DNA from: an uncultured Pelagibacteraceae bacterium
GTDB lineage: Bacteria; Pseudomonadota; Alphaproteobacteria; Pelagibacterales; Pelagibacteraceae
DNA: 64,000 bases
Direction: 5' to 3'
Assembly: GCA_902628195.1 (NCBI GenBank)
Contig: CACOLY010000003.1
Coordinates: 1-64,000, forward strand
Shown here: in pieces, positions 54,018 to 64,000 of the stretch
How positions within the stretch are numbered: position 1 is the first letter of the stretch
Layout: each line of letters begins with the position of its first letter
Made by a program: the position numbers and the translations under genes
Notes under the pieces: model-generated
What the model was told of the DNA's origin: nothing
The model's input: only the letters and a program-made list of their open reading frames with translations
The model's database searches: none

Positions 54018-55934
54018 ATGCCTATAATAACTTTACCAGACGGAAATAGAATAAATTTTCCAAAAAAAGTGAGTGGCATCGAAATAGCTGAAAAAATAAG
54101 TAAATCTCTTGCTAAACAAGCACTTATAATGAGTGTTAATGGAGAATTAAAAGATTTATATTTTAATATAGATAAAGATAGTTCAGTTAAAATTTACACC
54201 GCAAATGATCCAGAGGGATTAGATGCAATTAGACATGACACAACTCATATAATGGCAATGGCTGTCCAAGAGTTATTTCCTGGTACAAAATTAGCTATTG
54301 GTCCAGCAATAAAGGATGGTTTTTATTATGATTTTTATAGAGAAGAACCTTTTACTCCTAACGATCTTGAAAAAATAGAGATTAGAATGAAAGAAATAAT
54401 CGAAAAAGATGAAAAAACAAGAAGGGAAGTCTGGGAAAGAGAAGAAACAAAAAAACATTATTCTAAACTTGGAGAAAAATATAAAGTTGAGCTTGTTGAT
54501 ATGATTCCAAAAGATAACGAGGTTTCCATTTATTATCATGGTGATTGGTATGATCTTTGTAGAGGTCCACATTTATTATCAACTGGAAGAATTGGTAAAT
54601 ATTTTAAGCTAACAAAAGTAGCTGGTGCTTACTGGAGGGGAGATTCAAAAAATGAGATGTTACAAAGAATTTATGGTACTGGCTGGGCTTCCCAAAAAGA
54701 CTTAGATAATTATTTAAAGAGAATTGAAGAAGCAGAAAAAAGAGATCATAGAAAATTAGGAAAAGAAATGGATTTGTTTCATTTTAGAGAAGAAAGTCCT
54801 GGATCAGTATTTTGGCATGAAAAAGGATGGGCTTTATTTCAAAAATTAATTAATTACATGCGAGCACGTCAAGATGCAGCAGGTTATAGAGAGGTAAACA
54901 CACCAGAAGTATTAGATAGATTGTTATGGGAAAAATCAGGACATTGGGAAAAATATGGAGAAAATATGTATACATCAAAAACCCCTGATGAAAAAGTTTT
55001 TGCTATTAAGCCTATGAATTGTCCAGGACATATTCAAGTTTTTAATCAAGGTTTAAAAAGTTATAGAGATTTACCTTTAAGAATTACAGAATTTGGAAAA
55101 GTTCATCGTTATGAACCTTCAGGAGCACTCCATGGACTTTTAAGAGTAAGAGCATTTACTCAAGATGATGCTCACATTTTTTGTTCAGAGGATCAAATTA
55201 CTAGCGAATGTTTAAATGTTACAAATTTGATTTTAGACATTTATAAAGATTTAGGTTTTAAAAATGTAGTTTTAAAATATGCTGATAGGCCTGACGTCCG
55301 AGTTGGAGATGATAAAGTATGGGATAAAGCTGAGGCATCATTATTGGATGCTGTTAAAGCTACTAAATTAGAATATTCTATAAACAAAGGTGAGGGTGCA
55401 TTTTACGGTCCAAAAATAGAATTTGTTTTAAGAGATGCAATTGGCAGAGACTGGCAATGTGGAACAGTTCAGGTTGATTTAAACTTACCTGGAAGATTAA
55501 ATGCTTCATATGTTGATAAAGATGGAACAAAGAAAGTTCCAGTGATGCTACACAGAGCTTTGTTTGGTTCACTTGAGCGATTTATCGGAATATTAATAGA
55601 AAATTATGCAGGAAAATTTCCATTTTGGATTTCTCCATTACAAACAGTTGTGATACCAATTTCAGAGGATTTCGAGGACTATGCAACAAATGTATCGGAA
55701 AAGATCAAAGAAGCTGGTATGAGTTCAATTGTTGATTTAAAAAACCATAATTTAAATTATAAAATAAGAGAACATTCATTGGCAAAAATACCAGTTTTAT
55801 TAATTTGTGGTAAAAAAGAAGTTGACAGTAATTCTGTAACCATTAGAAGATTGGATTCTAATAAACAAGAAAATATGGAACTAAATTCATTCTTAAAAAA
55901 ATTCTCTGCTTTAAACAAAGTATCCCAAAATTAA
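54018..55934 (+). CDS. thrS: Threonyl-tRNA synthetase
   Basis: Charges tRNA-Thr. The 638 residues contain an N-terminal TGS domain (1-60), an editing domain with the HxxxH-like IRHDTTHIMAMAV, and the class II catalytic core (motif 1 around YREVNTPEVLD, zinc ligand Cys in MNCPGH, motif 2 FGKVHRYEPSG, motif 3 HRALFGSLERF). The C-terminal anticodon-binding domain starts near residue 535. It starts immediately after the GT4 gene and its stop abuts infC. Confidence 0.97.
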   Translation: MPIITLPDGNRINFPKKVSGIEIAEKISKSLAKQALIMSVNGELKDLYFNIDKDSSVKIYTANDPEGLDAIRHDTTHIMAMAVQELFPGTKLAIGPAIKDGFYYDFYREEPFTPNDLEKIEIRMKEIIEKDEKTRREVWEREETKKHYSKLGEKYKVELVDMIPKDNEVSIYYHGDWYDLCRGPHLLSTGRIGKYFKLTKVAGAYWRGDSKNEMLQRIYGTGWASQKDLDNYLKRIEEAEKRDHRKLGKEMDLFHFREESPGSVFWHEKGWALFQKLINYMRARQDAAGYREVNTPEVLDRLLWEKSGHWEKYGENMYTSKTPDEKVFAIKPMNCPGHIQVFNQGLKSYRDLPLRITEFGKVHRYEPSGALHGLLRVRAFTQDDAHIFCSEDQITSECLNVTNLILDIYKDLGFKNVVLKYADRPDVRVGDDKVWDKAEASLLDAVKATKLEYSINKGEGAFYGPKIEFVLRDAIGRDWQCGTVQVDLNLPGRLNASYVDKDGTKKVPVMLHRALFGSLERFIGILIENYAGKFPFWISPLQTVVIPISEDFEDYATNVSEKIKEAGMSSIVDLKNHNLNYKIREHSLAKIPVLLICGKKEVDSNSVTIRRLDSNKQENMELNSFLKKFSALNKVSQN

Positions 55935-56480
55935 GTGGCAGACTTCAAACAAAATTATTTTCAAAAAAAAAATAAAGATCGTGGACCAAGATCTAATAAT
56001 AGAATTTTGTCACCAGAAGTTCAGGTAATATCTAGCGATGGAGAAAATTTAGGTATTTTAAATACGAATGAAGCAATAAATAAAGCAAAAAATGAAGGAC
56101 TTGATTTAATTGAAATAGCGCCAAATGCTAATCCTCCTGTTTGTAAAATAATGGATATGGGTAAATTTAAATATGATGCACAAAAAAAAGCTAATCAAGC
56201 AAAGAAAAAACAAAAAATAATTTCCTTGAAAGAAATTAAAATGAGACCAGTAACAGAAACACACGATTATGAATTTAAAGTTAAAAATGCAAAAAAATTT
56301 ATTGCAAAAGGTGATAAGGTTAAATTTACTATAAGATTTAAAGGAAGAGAACTTCAGCATTCCCATTTAGGAAATGAATTAATGAGTAAAATTAAAGAGG
56401 ATATGAAAGATATAGGAAAAGTAGAATTACATCCAAAATTTGATGGAAAACAAATGATAATGGTAATTCAACCTCTATAA
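55935..56480 (+). CDS. infC: Translation initiation factor IF-3
   Basis: Keeps ribosomal subunits apart and proofreads initiator tRNA selection. The 181 residues cover the N-domain (RSNNRILSPEVQVISSDGENLG), a basic linker and the C-domain (MRPVTETHDYEFKVKNAKKFI). The GTG start at 55935 follows the thrS TAA with no spacer. Rare start codons on infC are a known feedback device (E. coli uses AUU), but GTG is weaker evidence for that. Confidence 0.95.
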   Translation: MADFKQNYFQKKNKDRGPRSNNRILSPEVQVISSDGENLGILNTNEAINKAKNEGLDLIEIAPNANPPVCKIMDMGKFKYDAQKKANQAKKKQKIISLKEIKMRPVTETHDYEFKVKNAKKFIAKGDKVKFTIRFKGRELQHSHLGNELMSKIKEDMKDIGKVELHPKFDGKQMIMVIQPL

Positions 56481-56494
56481 GGCCTTAATATAGG

Positions 56495-56523
56495 TTGTAA
56501 ATTTATACCTTTCTTTGTATAAC
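56495..56523 (+). promoter_or_regulatory. rpmI-rplT promoter
   Basis: TTGTAA (56495-56500) and TATAAC (56518-56523) have a 17-base spacer. GTCGCTC follows, and the rpmI ATG is 12 bases after the -10 box, so the leader should be only a few bases long. The GC-rich discriminator matches the one before rpsT and suggests stringent control. Confidence 0.55.
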
Positions 56524-56534
56524 GTCGCTCAATT

Positions 56535-56741
56535 ATGCCAAAACTTAAAACAAAAAGCTCAGCAAAAAAAAGATTTAAAATATCTGCCAGAGGTAAAGTA
56601 ATTATGGCTCAGGCTGGAAAAAGACATGGCATGATTAAAAGAACAAATTCGCAAATAAGAAAATTAAGGGGTACGACAACAATGTCTAAACAGGACGGCA
56701 AAATTGTTAAATCGTATATGCCTTACAGTATCAGAGGTTAA
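56535..56741 (+). CDS. rpmI: 50S ribosomal protein L35
   Basis: A 68-residue basic 50S protein with the usual [21 protein letters not shown] start and the [10 protein letters not shown] motif. It lies between infC and rplT, the classic infC-rpmI-rplT cluster. rplT starts one base after its stop. Confidence 0.95.
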   Translation: MPKLKTKSSAKKRFKISARGKVIMAQAGKRHGMIKRTNSQIRKLRGTTTMSKQDGKIVKSYMPYSIRG

Positions 56742-56742
56742 G

Positions 56743-57099
56743 ATGGCAAGAGTAAAAAGAGGTGTAACTAGTAAAGCAAAGCATAAAAAAGTTTTAAAAG
56801 CAGTAAAAGGACAATGGGGCAGAAGAAAGAATACAATTCGAGTTGCTAAACAGGCAATGGAAAAGGCTATGCAATATGCTTATAGAGATCGAAGAAATAA
56901 AAAAAGAGATTTCAAATCACTTTGGATCCAAAGAATTAATGCAGGTGTAAGAGCTGAAGGGCTTACATATTCAAAATTTATTAATGGGTTAAATAAAAGT
57001 GGTATAAAAATAGATAGAAAAATTCTTGCTGAAATAGCCTATGATAGTCCAGAAGCCTTTAAATCTATTGTTCAAAAAGCTCAATCTGCATTAAATTAA
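56743..57099 (+). CDS. rplT: 50S ribosomal protein L20
   Basis: Essential early 50S assembly protein. The start is the ATG at 56743 ([16 protein letters not shown]), giving 118 residues, the family's normal length. An in-frame ATG at 56704 lies inside rpmI and would add non-homologous residues. The C-terminal globular part contains [22 protein letters not shown] repressor-like pseudoknot site as in E. coli cannot be seen in the short upstream spacer. Confidence 0.96.
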   Translation: MARVKRGVTSKAKHKKVLKAVKGQWGRRKNTIRVAKQAMEKAMQYAYRDRRNKKRDFKSLWIQRINAGVRAEGLTYSKFINGLNKSGIKIDRKILAEIAYDSPEAFKSIVQKAQSALN

Positions 57100-57142
57100 T
57101 CTTCTCTATTGTTTTATTTTTCTGAAGAAATAATCTGTAAAA

Positions 57143-58210
57143 ATGTCAGATCTAAAAAAAATAAGAGATGAATTTTTATCTAAATTAAGATCTAAACTAG
57201 ATCTTTCACAAGTTAACCAACTCAAGACAGAGTTATTTGGTAAAGATGGTTTAATAACAAAACAATTTAAAAAAATTGGATCAATTTCAGTTTCTGAGAG
57301 AAAAAAATATGCAACAGAACTTAATAAAATTAAAGATGAGTTACAAAATTTAATTATTTCAAAGATAGGTGAAATTGAAATTTCAGAGGTAAATGAAAAA
57401 TTAAAAAAAGAAAAAATTGACGTATCTTTACCAGAAAGATCAATTATAAGAGGTAAGATACATCCTGTATCACAAACTATAGATGAAATTTCATCAATAT
57501 TTTCAGAAATAGGCTTTAGTGTTGAGGAAGGTCCAGATGTTGAAAATGAATTTAATAATTTTACAGCACTGAATACTCCGGACCATCATCCTGCTAGAGA
57601 TATGCATGATACTTTTTATTTAGATGAGAAAAAACAAAAGCTATTAAGAACACACACATCACCTGTTCAAATAAGAACAATGATTAATAATAAACCACCA
57701 TTTAAAATAATTGCTCCTGGAAGAACTTATAGGTCAGATAGTGATCAAACACATGCACCAATGTTTCATCAGGTGGAGGGCTTACACATTGATAAAGAAA
57801 TAAATATGGGGCATCTAAAAGGATGTCTTAATTATTTTATAAAAGAATTCTTTGAGGTTGATAAAATTAAAATGAGATTTAGACCGAGTCATTTTCCATT
57901 TACTGAGCCATCAGCAGAAGTAGATATAGGCTACAAAATTAAAGATGGAAAAATTGTTATAGGCGAAGGTGATCAATGGCTTGAAATTTTAGGATGTGGA
58001 ATGGTTCACCCTAATGTTTTAAAAAATGTGAGAGTTGATCCAGCTAAATATCAAGGCTATGCTTTTGGAATTGGTATAGATAGATTAGCAATGCTAAAAT
58101 ACGGAATTAATGATCTTAGAGCTTTTTTTGATTGTGATTATAGATGGTTAAACCATTTTGGATTTGATCCTTTAGATGTGCCGACAAATTACAGAGGCTT
58201 AAGCAGATGA
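57143..58210 (+). CDS. pheS: Phenylalanyl-tRNA synthetase alpha subunit
   Basis: Catalytic subunit of the alpha2-beta2 enzyme. The 355 residues have an N-terminal coiled coil (about 1-90) and the class II core with motif 1 [14 protein letters not shown], motif 2 around [20 protein letters not shown], and motif 3 [16 protein letters not shown]. The stop and the pheT start overlap by ATGA. Confidence 0.96.
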   Translation: MSDLKKIRDEFLSKLRSKLDLSQVNQLKTELFGKDGLITKQFKKIGSISVSERKKYATELNKIKDELQNLIISKIGEIEISEVNEKLKKEKIDVSLPERSIIRGKIHPVSQTIDEISSIFSEIGFSVEEGPDVENEFNNFTALNTPDHHPARDMHDTFYLDEKKQKLLRTHTSPVQIRTMINNKPPFKIIAPGRTYRSDSDQTHAPMFHQVEGLHIDKEINMGHLKGCLNYFIKEFFEVDKIKMRFRPSHFPFTEPSAEVDIGYKIKDGKIVIGEGDQWLEILGCGMVHPNVLKNVRVDPAKYQGYAFGIGIDRLAMLKYGINDLRAFFDCDYRWLNHFGFDPLDVPTNYRGLSR

Positions 58211-60615
58211 AGATCACATTTGATTGGCTGAAAGATCATTTAAATACAAGCTTAAAAGAGAAATTTCTTATAGATCAACTTACTAATATCGGATTAGAAG
58301 TAGAAAGTGTAGAAAGCTTATCTGCAGATAATAAATTATTTAAAGTAGCAAAAATCACTAAAACAAAAAAACATCCCAATGCTGATAGGCTTAAAGTTTG
58401 TGATGTTGATGTAGGAGAAAAAGATATGAAAAAAGTTGTTTGTGGTGCAAAAAATGCTACCACAGGATTAATCACAATTTATGCTCCTCCCGGTGCTGTT
58501 ATTCCTAAAACTAAAACTAAATTAGTAGTAGCTAAAATTCGAGGTGTAACATCATATGGAATGTTATGTTCTGAGTCTGAATTAAATTTATCGGATGAAA
58601 GAGAAGGAATTGTAGAATTACCGAAATCTAAATATCAGAAAAGTGTTGGTAAAAATTATTTTCAAAATAATAATCCAAATTCTATTGATTTATCTGTTAC
58701 CCCTAATAGACCAGATTGTTTAGGTATTAGAGGGATAGCTAGAGATCTTGCTGCTTCTGGTTTTGGAAGATTAAAAAATTCTAAAGAAAAAAAAATTCAA
58801 TCTAAAATAAAACACACCTTGAGTGTAAAAATTACAAAAGAAAAGGGTCAAGGTTGTAGTGTTTTTGGCAGTTGTTTAATTACCAATGTTAAAAATACAG
58901 AAAGTCCTAAGTGGCTTAAAGATAAACTTATTTCAATTGGTCAAAAACCAATTTCAGCAATAGTTGATATAACTAACTATGTTATGCTTGATATTAATCG
59001 ACCACTTCATGCATATGATGCCGATAAAATTGAAAAAGGTATAATTGTTAGAAATTCTAAATCTGGAGAACAATTTACAGCTTTAGATAACAAAAATTAC
59101 AAAATGGAAAATGGTATGTGTGTTATAAGTGACAGCAAAGGTGTTTTAGGTTTAGGAGGAATAATAGGCGGAACAAGATCGAGTACGGAACTTGATACAA
59201 AAAATATATTATTAGAATCAGCTTATTTTGAACCAAAATCAATTAGAAAAACTGCAAAAAAATTAAATCTTGATACAGATGCAAAGTTTAGATTTGAAAG
59301 AGGAATAGATCCATTGTCTATTGAAGATGGTTTAAATAAAGCAGCATTATTGATTAAAGAGGTATGTGGTGGTGTAATTAGCAAGATAGATGTTCAGAGA
59401 ACTGAAAAATTTAAAGCTAAGACAATTAAATTTGATCTAAACTTATTCGAAAAAGTAACAGGTCTTGTAATTTCTAGGAATAAAATTTTAAAGATTTTAG
59501 AAGATCTTGGTTTTAAACTTAAAAAAGAAAAAAGATATCTTAAATTAACAATTCCATCATGGAGACCTGATATTTCCCAACCTATTGATATAATAGAAGA
59601 ATTGGCAAGAATACATGGATATGATCAAATAAAAACTATTGAGCCAATAAAAAAAAGGCATAAACCTACTTTAAACAAAACACAAAAATTATTTCATTTT
59701 TTACAAAGAGCAATTGCTTCAAAAGGTTATGTCGAAGCAATCACATGGTCATTTACAGACTCAAAATATAACAACTTATTCAAAGAAAACAAAAAAGAAA
59801 TTAAGATTATCAATCCATTAAGTTCAGAAATTGGTGTTTTAAGAAATTCAATTTTTTCAAATTTAATTTTTTACATGCGAAAGAATTTAAATAGAGATAT
59901 TAAAGATTTATCTTTATTTGAAATTGGACCAATATTCAGTGGTTCAAATCCAGGAGAACAAGAAACTGTTATTGGTGGACTGAGATCTGGAAAAATATCA
60001 AGATTATCATGGATAGAAGATGATAGAATTGTAGATATATTTGATGTTAAAAAAGATATTATTCAAACATTAATCGAGGCTGGATATGATAGATCTAAAA
60101 TTTATATAGATGACACAACTCCCAATTATTATCATCCTGGAAAATCGGGAAGAATTTTTATAAATAATGAAAAAGACAAAATTGTTGGTTATTTTGGAGA
60201 AATCCATCCAAATATAATCAAGAAAATTGAAATTAAAACGGAGTCACTTGTAGGATTTGAGATTTTTGTCGATAATCTAAAAAGACCTAAAAAATTATTA
60301 AGAGATCAAAAAAAGGTTTATCAAGTGTCAGATTTTCAAAAGTCAGAAAGAGATTTTGCTTTTATAATTGATAGAAACTTTAAATCACAAGAATTAATAG
60401 AAATTATTTCAAGTGTTAATCCAAACCTTATAAGAAATGTAGATATATTTGACGTTTATGAAGGCGAAAATATTCCTGTTGATAAAAAATCAATTGCAAT
60501 AAATGTAGGCATCCAATCGTTAGATAAGCCTCTCAATGATGAGGATTTAGAGAAAGTGAATAAACTGATAATTGATACCGTTGAAAAAGAAACTGGTGCT
60601 AAAATAAGATCTTAA
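58207..60615 (+). CDS. pheT: Phenylalanyl-tRNA synthetase beta subunit
   Basis: Contributes editing and tRNA binding. The 802 residues show an N-terminal tRNA-binding OB domain (about 40-150), B3/B4 editing region ([19 protein letters not shown]), B5 domain, core-like segment and a C-terminal ferredoxin-fold anticodon-binding domain (about 710-802, [17 protein letters not shown]). It is coupled to pheS and leads into lepA after 6 bases. Confidence 0.96.
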   Translation: MKITFDWLKDHLNTSLKEKFLIDQLTNIGLEVESVESLSADNKLFKVAKITKTKKHPNADRLKVCDVDVGEKDMKKVVCGAKNATTGLITIYAPPGAVIPKTKTKLVVAKIRGVTSYGMLCSESELNLSDEREGIVELPKSKYQKSVGKNYFQNNNPNSIDLSVTPNRPDCLGIRGIARDLAASGFGRLKNSKEKKIQSKIKHTLSVKITKEKGQGCSVFGSCLITNVKNTESPKWLKDKLISIGQKPISAIVDITNYVMLDINRPLHAYDADKIEKGIIVRNSKSGEQFTALDNKNYKMENGMCVISDSKGVLGLGGIIGGTRSSTELDTKNILLESAYFEPKSIRKTAKKLNLDTDAKFRFERGIDPLSIEDGLNKAALLIKEVCGGVISKIDVQRTEKFKAKTIKFDLNLFEKVTGLVISRNKILKILEDLGFKLKKEKRYLKLTIPSWRPDISQPIDIIEELARIHGYDQIKTIEPIKKRHKPTLNKTQKLFHFLQRAIASKGYVEAITWSFTDSKYNNLFKENKKEIKIINPLSSEIGVLRNSIFSNLIFYMRKNLNRDIKDLSLFEIGPIFSGSNPGEQETVIGGLRSGKISRLSWIEDDRIVDIFDVKKDIIQTLIEAGYDRSKIYIDDTTPNYYHPGKSGRIFINNEKDKIVGYFGEIHPNIIKKIEIKTESLVGFEIFVDNLKRPKKLLRDQKKVYQVSDFQKSERDFAFIIDRNFKSQELIEIISSVNPNLIRNVDIFDVYEGENIPVDKKSIAINVGIQSLDKPLNDEDLEKVNKLIIDTVEKETGAKIRS

Positions 60616-60621
60616 AGTTTA

Positions 60622-62430
60622 ATGACAACTATTGATAATATAAGAAATTTTGCAATTATAGCTCATATTGATCATGGGAAATCAACAATTGCGGACAGAA
60701 TAATCCATCACTGTGGCGGGTTAACAGAAAGAGAGATGAAAGCTCAAGTTTTAGACTCAATGGATATAGAGAGGGAAAGGGGAATAACTATAAAAGCACA
60801 AACAGTTAAATTAAATTATAGAGCTAAAAATGGAAAAGATTATATTTTGAATATAATTGATACTCCCGGTCATGTTGATTTTAGTTATGAAGTAAGCAGA
60901 TCGCTTTATGCATGTGAAGGATCAATATTAATTGTTGATAGTACTCAAGGAGTTGAGGCACAAACTTTAGCAAATGTTTATCAAGCACTAGATACTAATC
61001 ATGAAATAATCCCAGTGTTGAATAAAATTGATTTGCCTGCATCCGATATTACAAAAACAAAAAAACAAATAGAGGATGTTATAGGTATTGATACAGAAAA
61101 TGCTGTTCCTTGTTCAGGAAAAACTGGAGAAGGAATTGATAATATCTTAGAGCAAATAATCGATAAATTACCTGGACCAATAGGAAATGCTAACGAAGAC
61201 CTTAAATGCTTGTTAGTCGATAGTTGGTACGATACCTATCTTGGTGTTGTAATATTGGTAAGAGTAATAAATGGAAAAATAAAGAAAAATATGAAAATTA
61301 AAATGCTTTCAACTAATCAAGATTATATCGTTGAAAAAGTTGGAGTTTTTACCCCTAAACCTAAAGATATTATCGAACTTAATTCTGGTGAGATCGGTTT
61401 TATTACAACAGGAATAAAAGTTTTATCTGAAACAAAAGTAGGAGATACAATCTGTGATGCTGCTAAAGTTTTAGCTGATCCTTTGCCAGGTTTTAAACCA
61501 AGTAAGCCTGTAGTTTTTTGTGGATTATTTCCTGTAGACAGTTCTGAATATCAAAAATTAAAGGATGGTTTAGCTAAATTACAATTAAATGATGCAAGTT
61601 TTTCATTTGAACCAGAATCTTCATCAGCTCTTGGTTTGGGTTTTAGGTGTGGATTTTTAGGATTACTCCATCTTGAAATAATAACTGAAAGATTAGAAAG
61701 AGAGTTTGATGTTAATTTACTTACAACAACTCCAGGTGTTGTCTATAAAATAAATTTAAATAAAGGAGATACTATTGATTTACAAAATCCTTCAAGTCTT
61801 CCAGATCCAACATTAATCAAATCAATTGAGGAGCCATGGATTAAAGCTACAATTATTACACCTGACGAATATTTAGGATCAATTATTAAATTGTGTCAGG
61901 ACAAAAGAGGTATTCAAAATAATTTAGGCTATTCTGGGAATAGAGCAGTCCTGGTTTATGAACTGCCTTTAAATGAAGTGGTATTTGATTTTAATGATCG
62001 TATTAAGTCAATGACCAGTGGGTATGCTAGTTTTGATTACGAAATAATTGGTTATAGAGAAGGTGAACTTGTCAAACTTGGAATATTAGTAAATAGCGAA
62101 CCAGTCGACGCTCTTGCAATGATGATACATAAAGATTTTGCTCAAAAAACCGGTAGAGAAGTTTGTGAAAAACTTAAAGATTTAATTCCAAGACATAATT
62201 TTATGATACCAGTGCAAGCTGCTATTGGAGGTAAAATAATTGCAAGAGAGACAATTAAAGGTTTTAAAAAAGATGTTTTGACCAAAATTCATGGTGGTGG
62301 TGCCACAGATAGAAAGAGAAAATTACTTGAAAAACAAAAAAAAGGAAAAGCAAGATCCAAACAATTTGGAAGAGTTGAAATACCTCAGGAGGCATTTATA
62401 GGTGTATTAAAGATTAATAAGGAAAAATAA
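60622..62430 (+). CDS. lepA: Elongation factor 4 (LepA)
   Basis: Ribosome-bound GTPase linked to back-translocation or 30S biogenesis. The 602 residues have the G domain with [14 protein letters not shown] and [16 protein letters not shown], the NKIDLP motif, and the LepA-specific C-terminal domain ([25 protein letters not shown] is split around residues 560-590). It ends the translation block and its stop abuts the convergent GT9 gene. Confidence 0.97.
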   Translation: MTTIDNIRNFAIIAHIDHGKSTIADRIIHHCGGLTEREMKAQVLDSMDIERERGITIKAQTVKLNYRAKNGKDYILNIIDTPGHVDFSYEVSRSLYACEGSILIVDSTQGVEAQTLANVYQALDTNHEIIPVLNKIDLPASDITKTKKQIEDVIGIDTENAVPCSGKTGEGIDNILEQIIDKLPGPIGNANEDLKCLLVDSWYDTYLGVVILVRVINGKIKKNMKIKMLSTNQDYIVEKVGVFTPKPKDIIELNSGEIGFITTGIKVLSETKVGDTICDAAKVLADPLPGFKPSKPVVFCGLFPVDSSEYQKLKDGLAKLQLNDASFSFEPESSSALGLGFRCGFLGLLHLEIITERLEREFDVNLLTTTPGVVYKINLNKGDTIDLQNPSSLPDPTLIKSIEEPWIKATIITPDEYLGSIIKLCQDKRGIQNNLGYSGNRAVLVYELPLNEVVFDFNDRIKSMTSGYASFDYEIIGYREGELVKLGILVNSEPVDALAMMIHKDFAQKTGREVCEKLKDLIPRHNFMIPVQAAIGGKIIARETIKGFKKDVLTKIHGGGATDRKRKLLEKQKKGKARSKQFGRVEIPQEAFIGVLKINKEK

Positions 62431-63309
62431 TTATCTAATATTTTTTAAAATATTAGATATAATTTTTTGAGAAGGAATTTTATCTGAATTAAAAAATTTA
62501 ACTTTGTTATAAATTGTTTTGCTGGATTTATTTGTATGTTTTGGATAATAAATACTAAATACCTTCTTTTTTAATGCAGCACCAATACAAATCGGACCTG
62601 ACTCATTTCCAATAATTAATGAGCAATTATTCATTATCACAATTAATTCATTAAAATTTGATGCGTATGTAAAAAATATCTTTTTTTCATTTTTAAATAA
62701 ATCTAATATTCTTTTAAAAGTTTTAATTTTTGATGGATCAAAATTGATAAAAATTTTATTAGTAGATCTTTTTTTTAAAATTTGTTTAATTAATTCAATA
62801 TAATAAATTTGGTTCCAATTATTAGAATCATGTCTTGAGTCAATACTTATGAATACGTTTTTTTTTGATATTTTGTTTTTCTTAAATTTAAGTAAATAGT
62901 TTTTATCGAATCGTATGTTTGGTAATTCAATTTTTGATTGTTTAATTATATATTTAGATAAATCTCTTGTATTATCTTTTTTAAAATAAACTTTTTTTTT
63001 TGAGTTTGAGAAAATTAAAGGAATTATCAATCTTCTAGTAGGCGCTGTAAGGATGCATATATCAGGTTTTAAGGAATTTATTTTTTTATAAAATAAAAAG
63101 GAATTTTTTATTTGTTTTTCTCTTTGAAAACTTATGTATTCAATTTTTTTTATTGATTTATCATTTCTAAGTAAATTTTTAGCTTTATTAACTTTGTTAG
63201 TAATTACAGTAATTTTAGAATTATATTTTTTTGACAATCCTCTAATTAAGGGTATATGAAAAATTAAATCACCTATGCCTCTATAAGGAATTACTAAAAC
63301 TATTTTCAT
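62431..63309 (-). CDS. GT9-family (ADP-heptose-type) glycosyltransferase
   Basis: A 292-residue GT-B enzyme like the heptosyltransferases that build the lipopolysaccharide inner core. The N-terminal motif is PYRGIGDLIFHIPLIRGLSKKY. The donor-site loop is NCSLIIGNESGPICIGAALKKKVFSIYYP, where the Ser/Gly-rich turn and the Pro are typical. It is short and very Lys/Ile-rich. The true sugar donor is not known. It is divergent from the RmlB-like gene. Confidence 0.8.
   Translation of the reverse strand: MKIVLVIPYRGIGDLIFHIPLIRGLSKKYNSKITVITNKVNKAKNLLRNDKSIKKIEYISFQREKQIKNSFLFYKKINSLKPDICILTAPTRRLIIPLIFSNSKKKVYFKKDNTRDLSKYIIKQSKIELPNIRFDKNYLLKFKKNKISKKNVFISIDSRHDSNNWNQIYYIELIKQILKKRSTNKIFINFDPSKIKTFKRILDLFKNEKKIFFTYASNFNELIVIMNNCSLIIGNESGPICIGAALKKKVFSIYYPKHTNKSSKTIYNKVKFFNSDKIPSQKIISNILKNIR
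62432..62459. terminator. Long inverted repeat at the lepA/GT9 junction
   Basis: TATCTAATATTTT (62432-62444) and AAAATATTAGATA (62447-62459) are perfect inverse complements with two bases between them. It lies inside the last codons of the GT9 gene and right after the lepA stop. With the following AATTTTTT on the plus strand and ATTATTTTT on the minus side it can act as a terminator in both directions. Confidence 0.65.
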
Positions 63310-63385
63310 ATAAAATTGATGTAATTTTTGACTTTAGTTTAAAATAACCATAAAAAGACCAAAATAAACTTAAAAATCAATTTAA

Positions 63386-64000
63386 ATGAAAAAAGTATTA
63401 ATTACTGGTGGTGCGGGTTTTATAGCTCATCACATTATTGCATATATAATTAAAAATACAGACTGGAAAATTGTAACAATTGATAGATTAGATATTTCTG
63501 GCAATCTTAATAGGCTTAACGAAATTTTAGAACAGTTTTCAATTGAGGATAAAAAAAGATTAAAAATTGTTTTCCATGACTTGAAAGCAGAAATTAATTC
63601 TCAGATAGAATCAGCAATCGGCAAGCCAGATATAATACTTCATTTGGCAGCAGCTAGTCACGTAGATAGATCGATTACATTTCCAATGGAGTTTGTCCAA
63701 GATAATGTAGTAGGCACAGTTAATTTATTGGATTTTGCTAGAAGATTACCAAAACTTGAAAAGTTTGTATATTTTTCTACCGACGAAATATTTGGAAATG
63801 CTCCAGAAGGTGTTTCTTATAGCGAGTATGACAGATATAACTCTACTAACCCATATAGCGCAAGTAAAGCTTCCGCAGAAGAATTCTGTGTTGCGTATGA
63901 AAATACTTATAAATTACCAATCAATATTACCCATACTATGAATGTTTTTGGAGAAAGACAGCATCCTGAAAAATTTATACCTATGACGATTCAAAGAGTA
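63386..64000 (+). CDS. RmlB-like dTDP-glucose 4,6-dehydratase, cut by the window end
   Basis: The frame from ATG 63386 runs to the right edge without a stop (205 codons), so the gene is incomplete. It is an extended short-chain dehydrogenase with the NAD site VLITGGAGFIAHHI, AAASHVDRSI, the STDEIFG Asp/Glu region and the catalytic PYSASKA Tyr-X3-Lys. These match RmlB-type sugar-nucleotide 4,6-dehydratases. It probably makes 4-keto-6-deoxy sugar nucleotides for surface glycans. The exact sugar is not known. Confidence 0.85.
   Translation, partial: MKKVLITGGAGFIAHHIIAYIIKNTDWKIVTIDRLDISGNLNRLNEILEQFSIEDKKRLKIVFHDLKAEINSQIESAIGKPDIILHLAAASHVDRSITFPMEFVQDNVVGTVNLLDFARRLPKLEKFVYFSTDEIFGNAPEGVSYSEYDRYNSTNPYSASKASAEEFCVAYENTYKLPINITHTMNVFGERQHPEKFIPMTIQRV

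Noticed and set aside
56704-56742. Extended start of rplT inside rpmI
   Set aside because: The extra 13 residues come from the rpmI reading in another frame. L20 proteins begin MARVKRG, which is the ATG at 56743.
63735-63941. Plus-strand 68-codon frame near the right edge
   Set aside because: It lies out of frame inside the RmlB-like gene, whose own frame is open to the window end.
1-64000. CRISPR arrays, insertion sequences, prophage or long direct repeats
   Set aside because: Reading through the spacers I found no repeat-spacer pattern, transposase or phage structural gene. The longest similarity between genes is the pair of lipoyl domains.

Overview
The window is a gene-dense, very AT-rich stretch of a bacterial chromosome. 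It most likely comes from a streamlined marine alphaproteobacterium of the SAR11 (Pelagibacterales) type. Support for the class: an Irr-type Fur regulator beside fabA-fabB-fabI, a COQ7-type ubiquinone hydroxylase, a Suv3-like helicase in line with fdxA and carD, and the gene orders dut-coaBC-ubiB-ubiE-mutM-rpsT-dnaA and tlpA/argH-lptM-lysA. Support for streamlining: genes joined by ATGA or TAATG overlaps, convergent genes that share four bases at their stop codons, and almost no spacer DNA. I see no rRNA operon, insertion sequence, prophage or CRISPR array. The assignment rests on reading alone, without database searches.

Layout. Bases 1-9267 hold lnt (cut by the left edge), metK, and the nusA-infB-rbfA-rpsO-pnp information-processing cluster. 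Bases 9271-12396 hold the fatty-acid genes fabA-fabB-fabI with a small membrane protein behind them, divergent from irr. Bases 12397-15788 hold katG (catalase-peroxidase) behind an Irr-box-like palindrome, a 2OG-Fe(II)-type oxygenase and an SH3b protein. Bases 15803-24452 hold moeB/thiF-dut-coaBC-ubiB-ubiE on the minus strand, then mutM, rpsT, dnaA and dnaN on the plus strand. Bases 24449-31539 hold plsC, lysA-lptM-argH, tlpA, a HIG1-like protein, an esterase, an HNH nuclease, coq7, dsbB and a DedA-type protein.

Bases 31599-38534 begin with tRNA-Leu(CAA), placed four bases before an acyl-CoA synthetase. A 24-residue, almost purely Lys/Arg/Ala mini-gene with its own promoter and terminator follows, converging on carD-fdxA-TerB-helicase. 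A thioesterase and tRNA-Arg(ACG) close this block. Bases 38609-44290 hold a thiolase and a pyruvate dehydrogenase pair in which the homodimeric E1 (AceE) carries its own N-terminal lipoyl domain. Bases 44299-52820 hold an EamA permease, uppP, gltD-gltB and an alpha/beta hydrolase. Bases 52863-62430 hold a GT4 glycosyltransferase and a translation block (thrS, infC, rpmI, rplT, pheS, pheT, lepA). The right edge (62431-64000) starts surface-polysaccharide genes: a GT9 glycosyltransferase and an RmlB-like dehydratase cut by the window end.

The most noteworthy items are the lipoyl-E1 fusion, the mini basic protein gene next to a CarD with a Lys-rich extension, matching Irr-box-like palindromes upstream of irr and katG, the tRNA-to-mRNA junction at 31683-31688, paired ribosomal-protein promoters with GC-rich discriminators and very short leaders, and several small genes of fewer than 45 codons.
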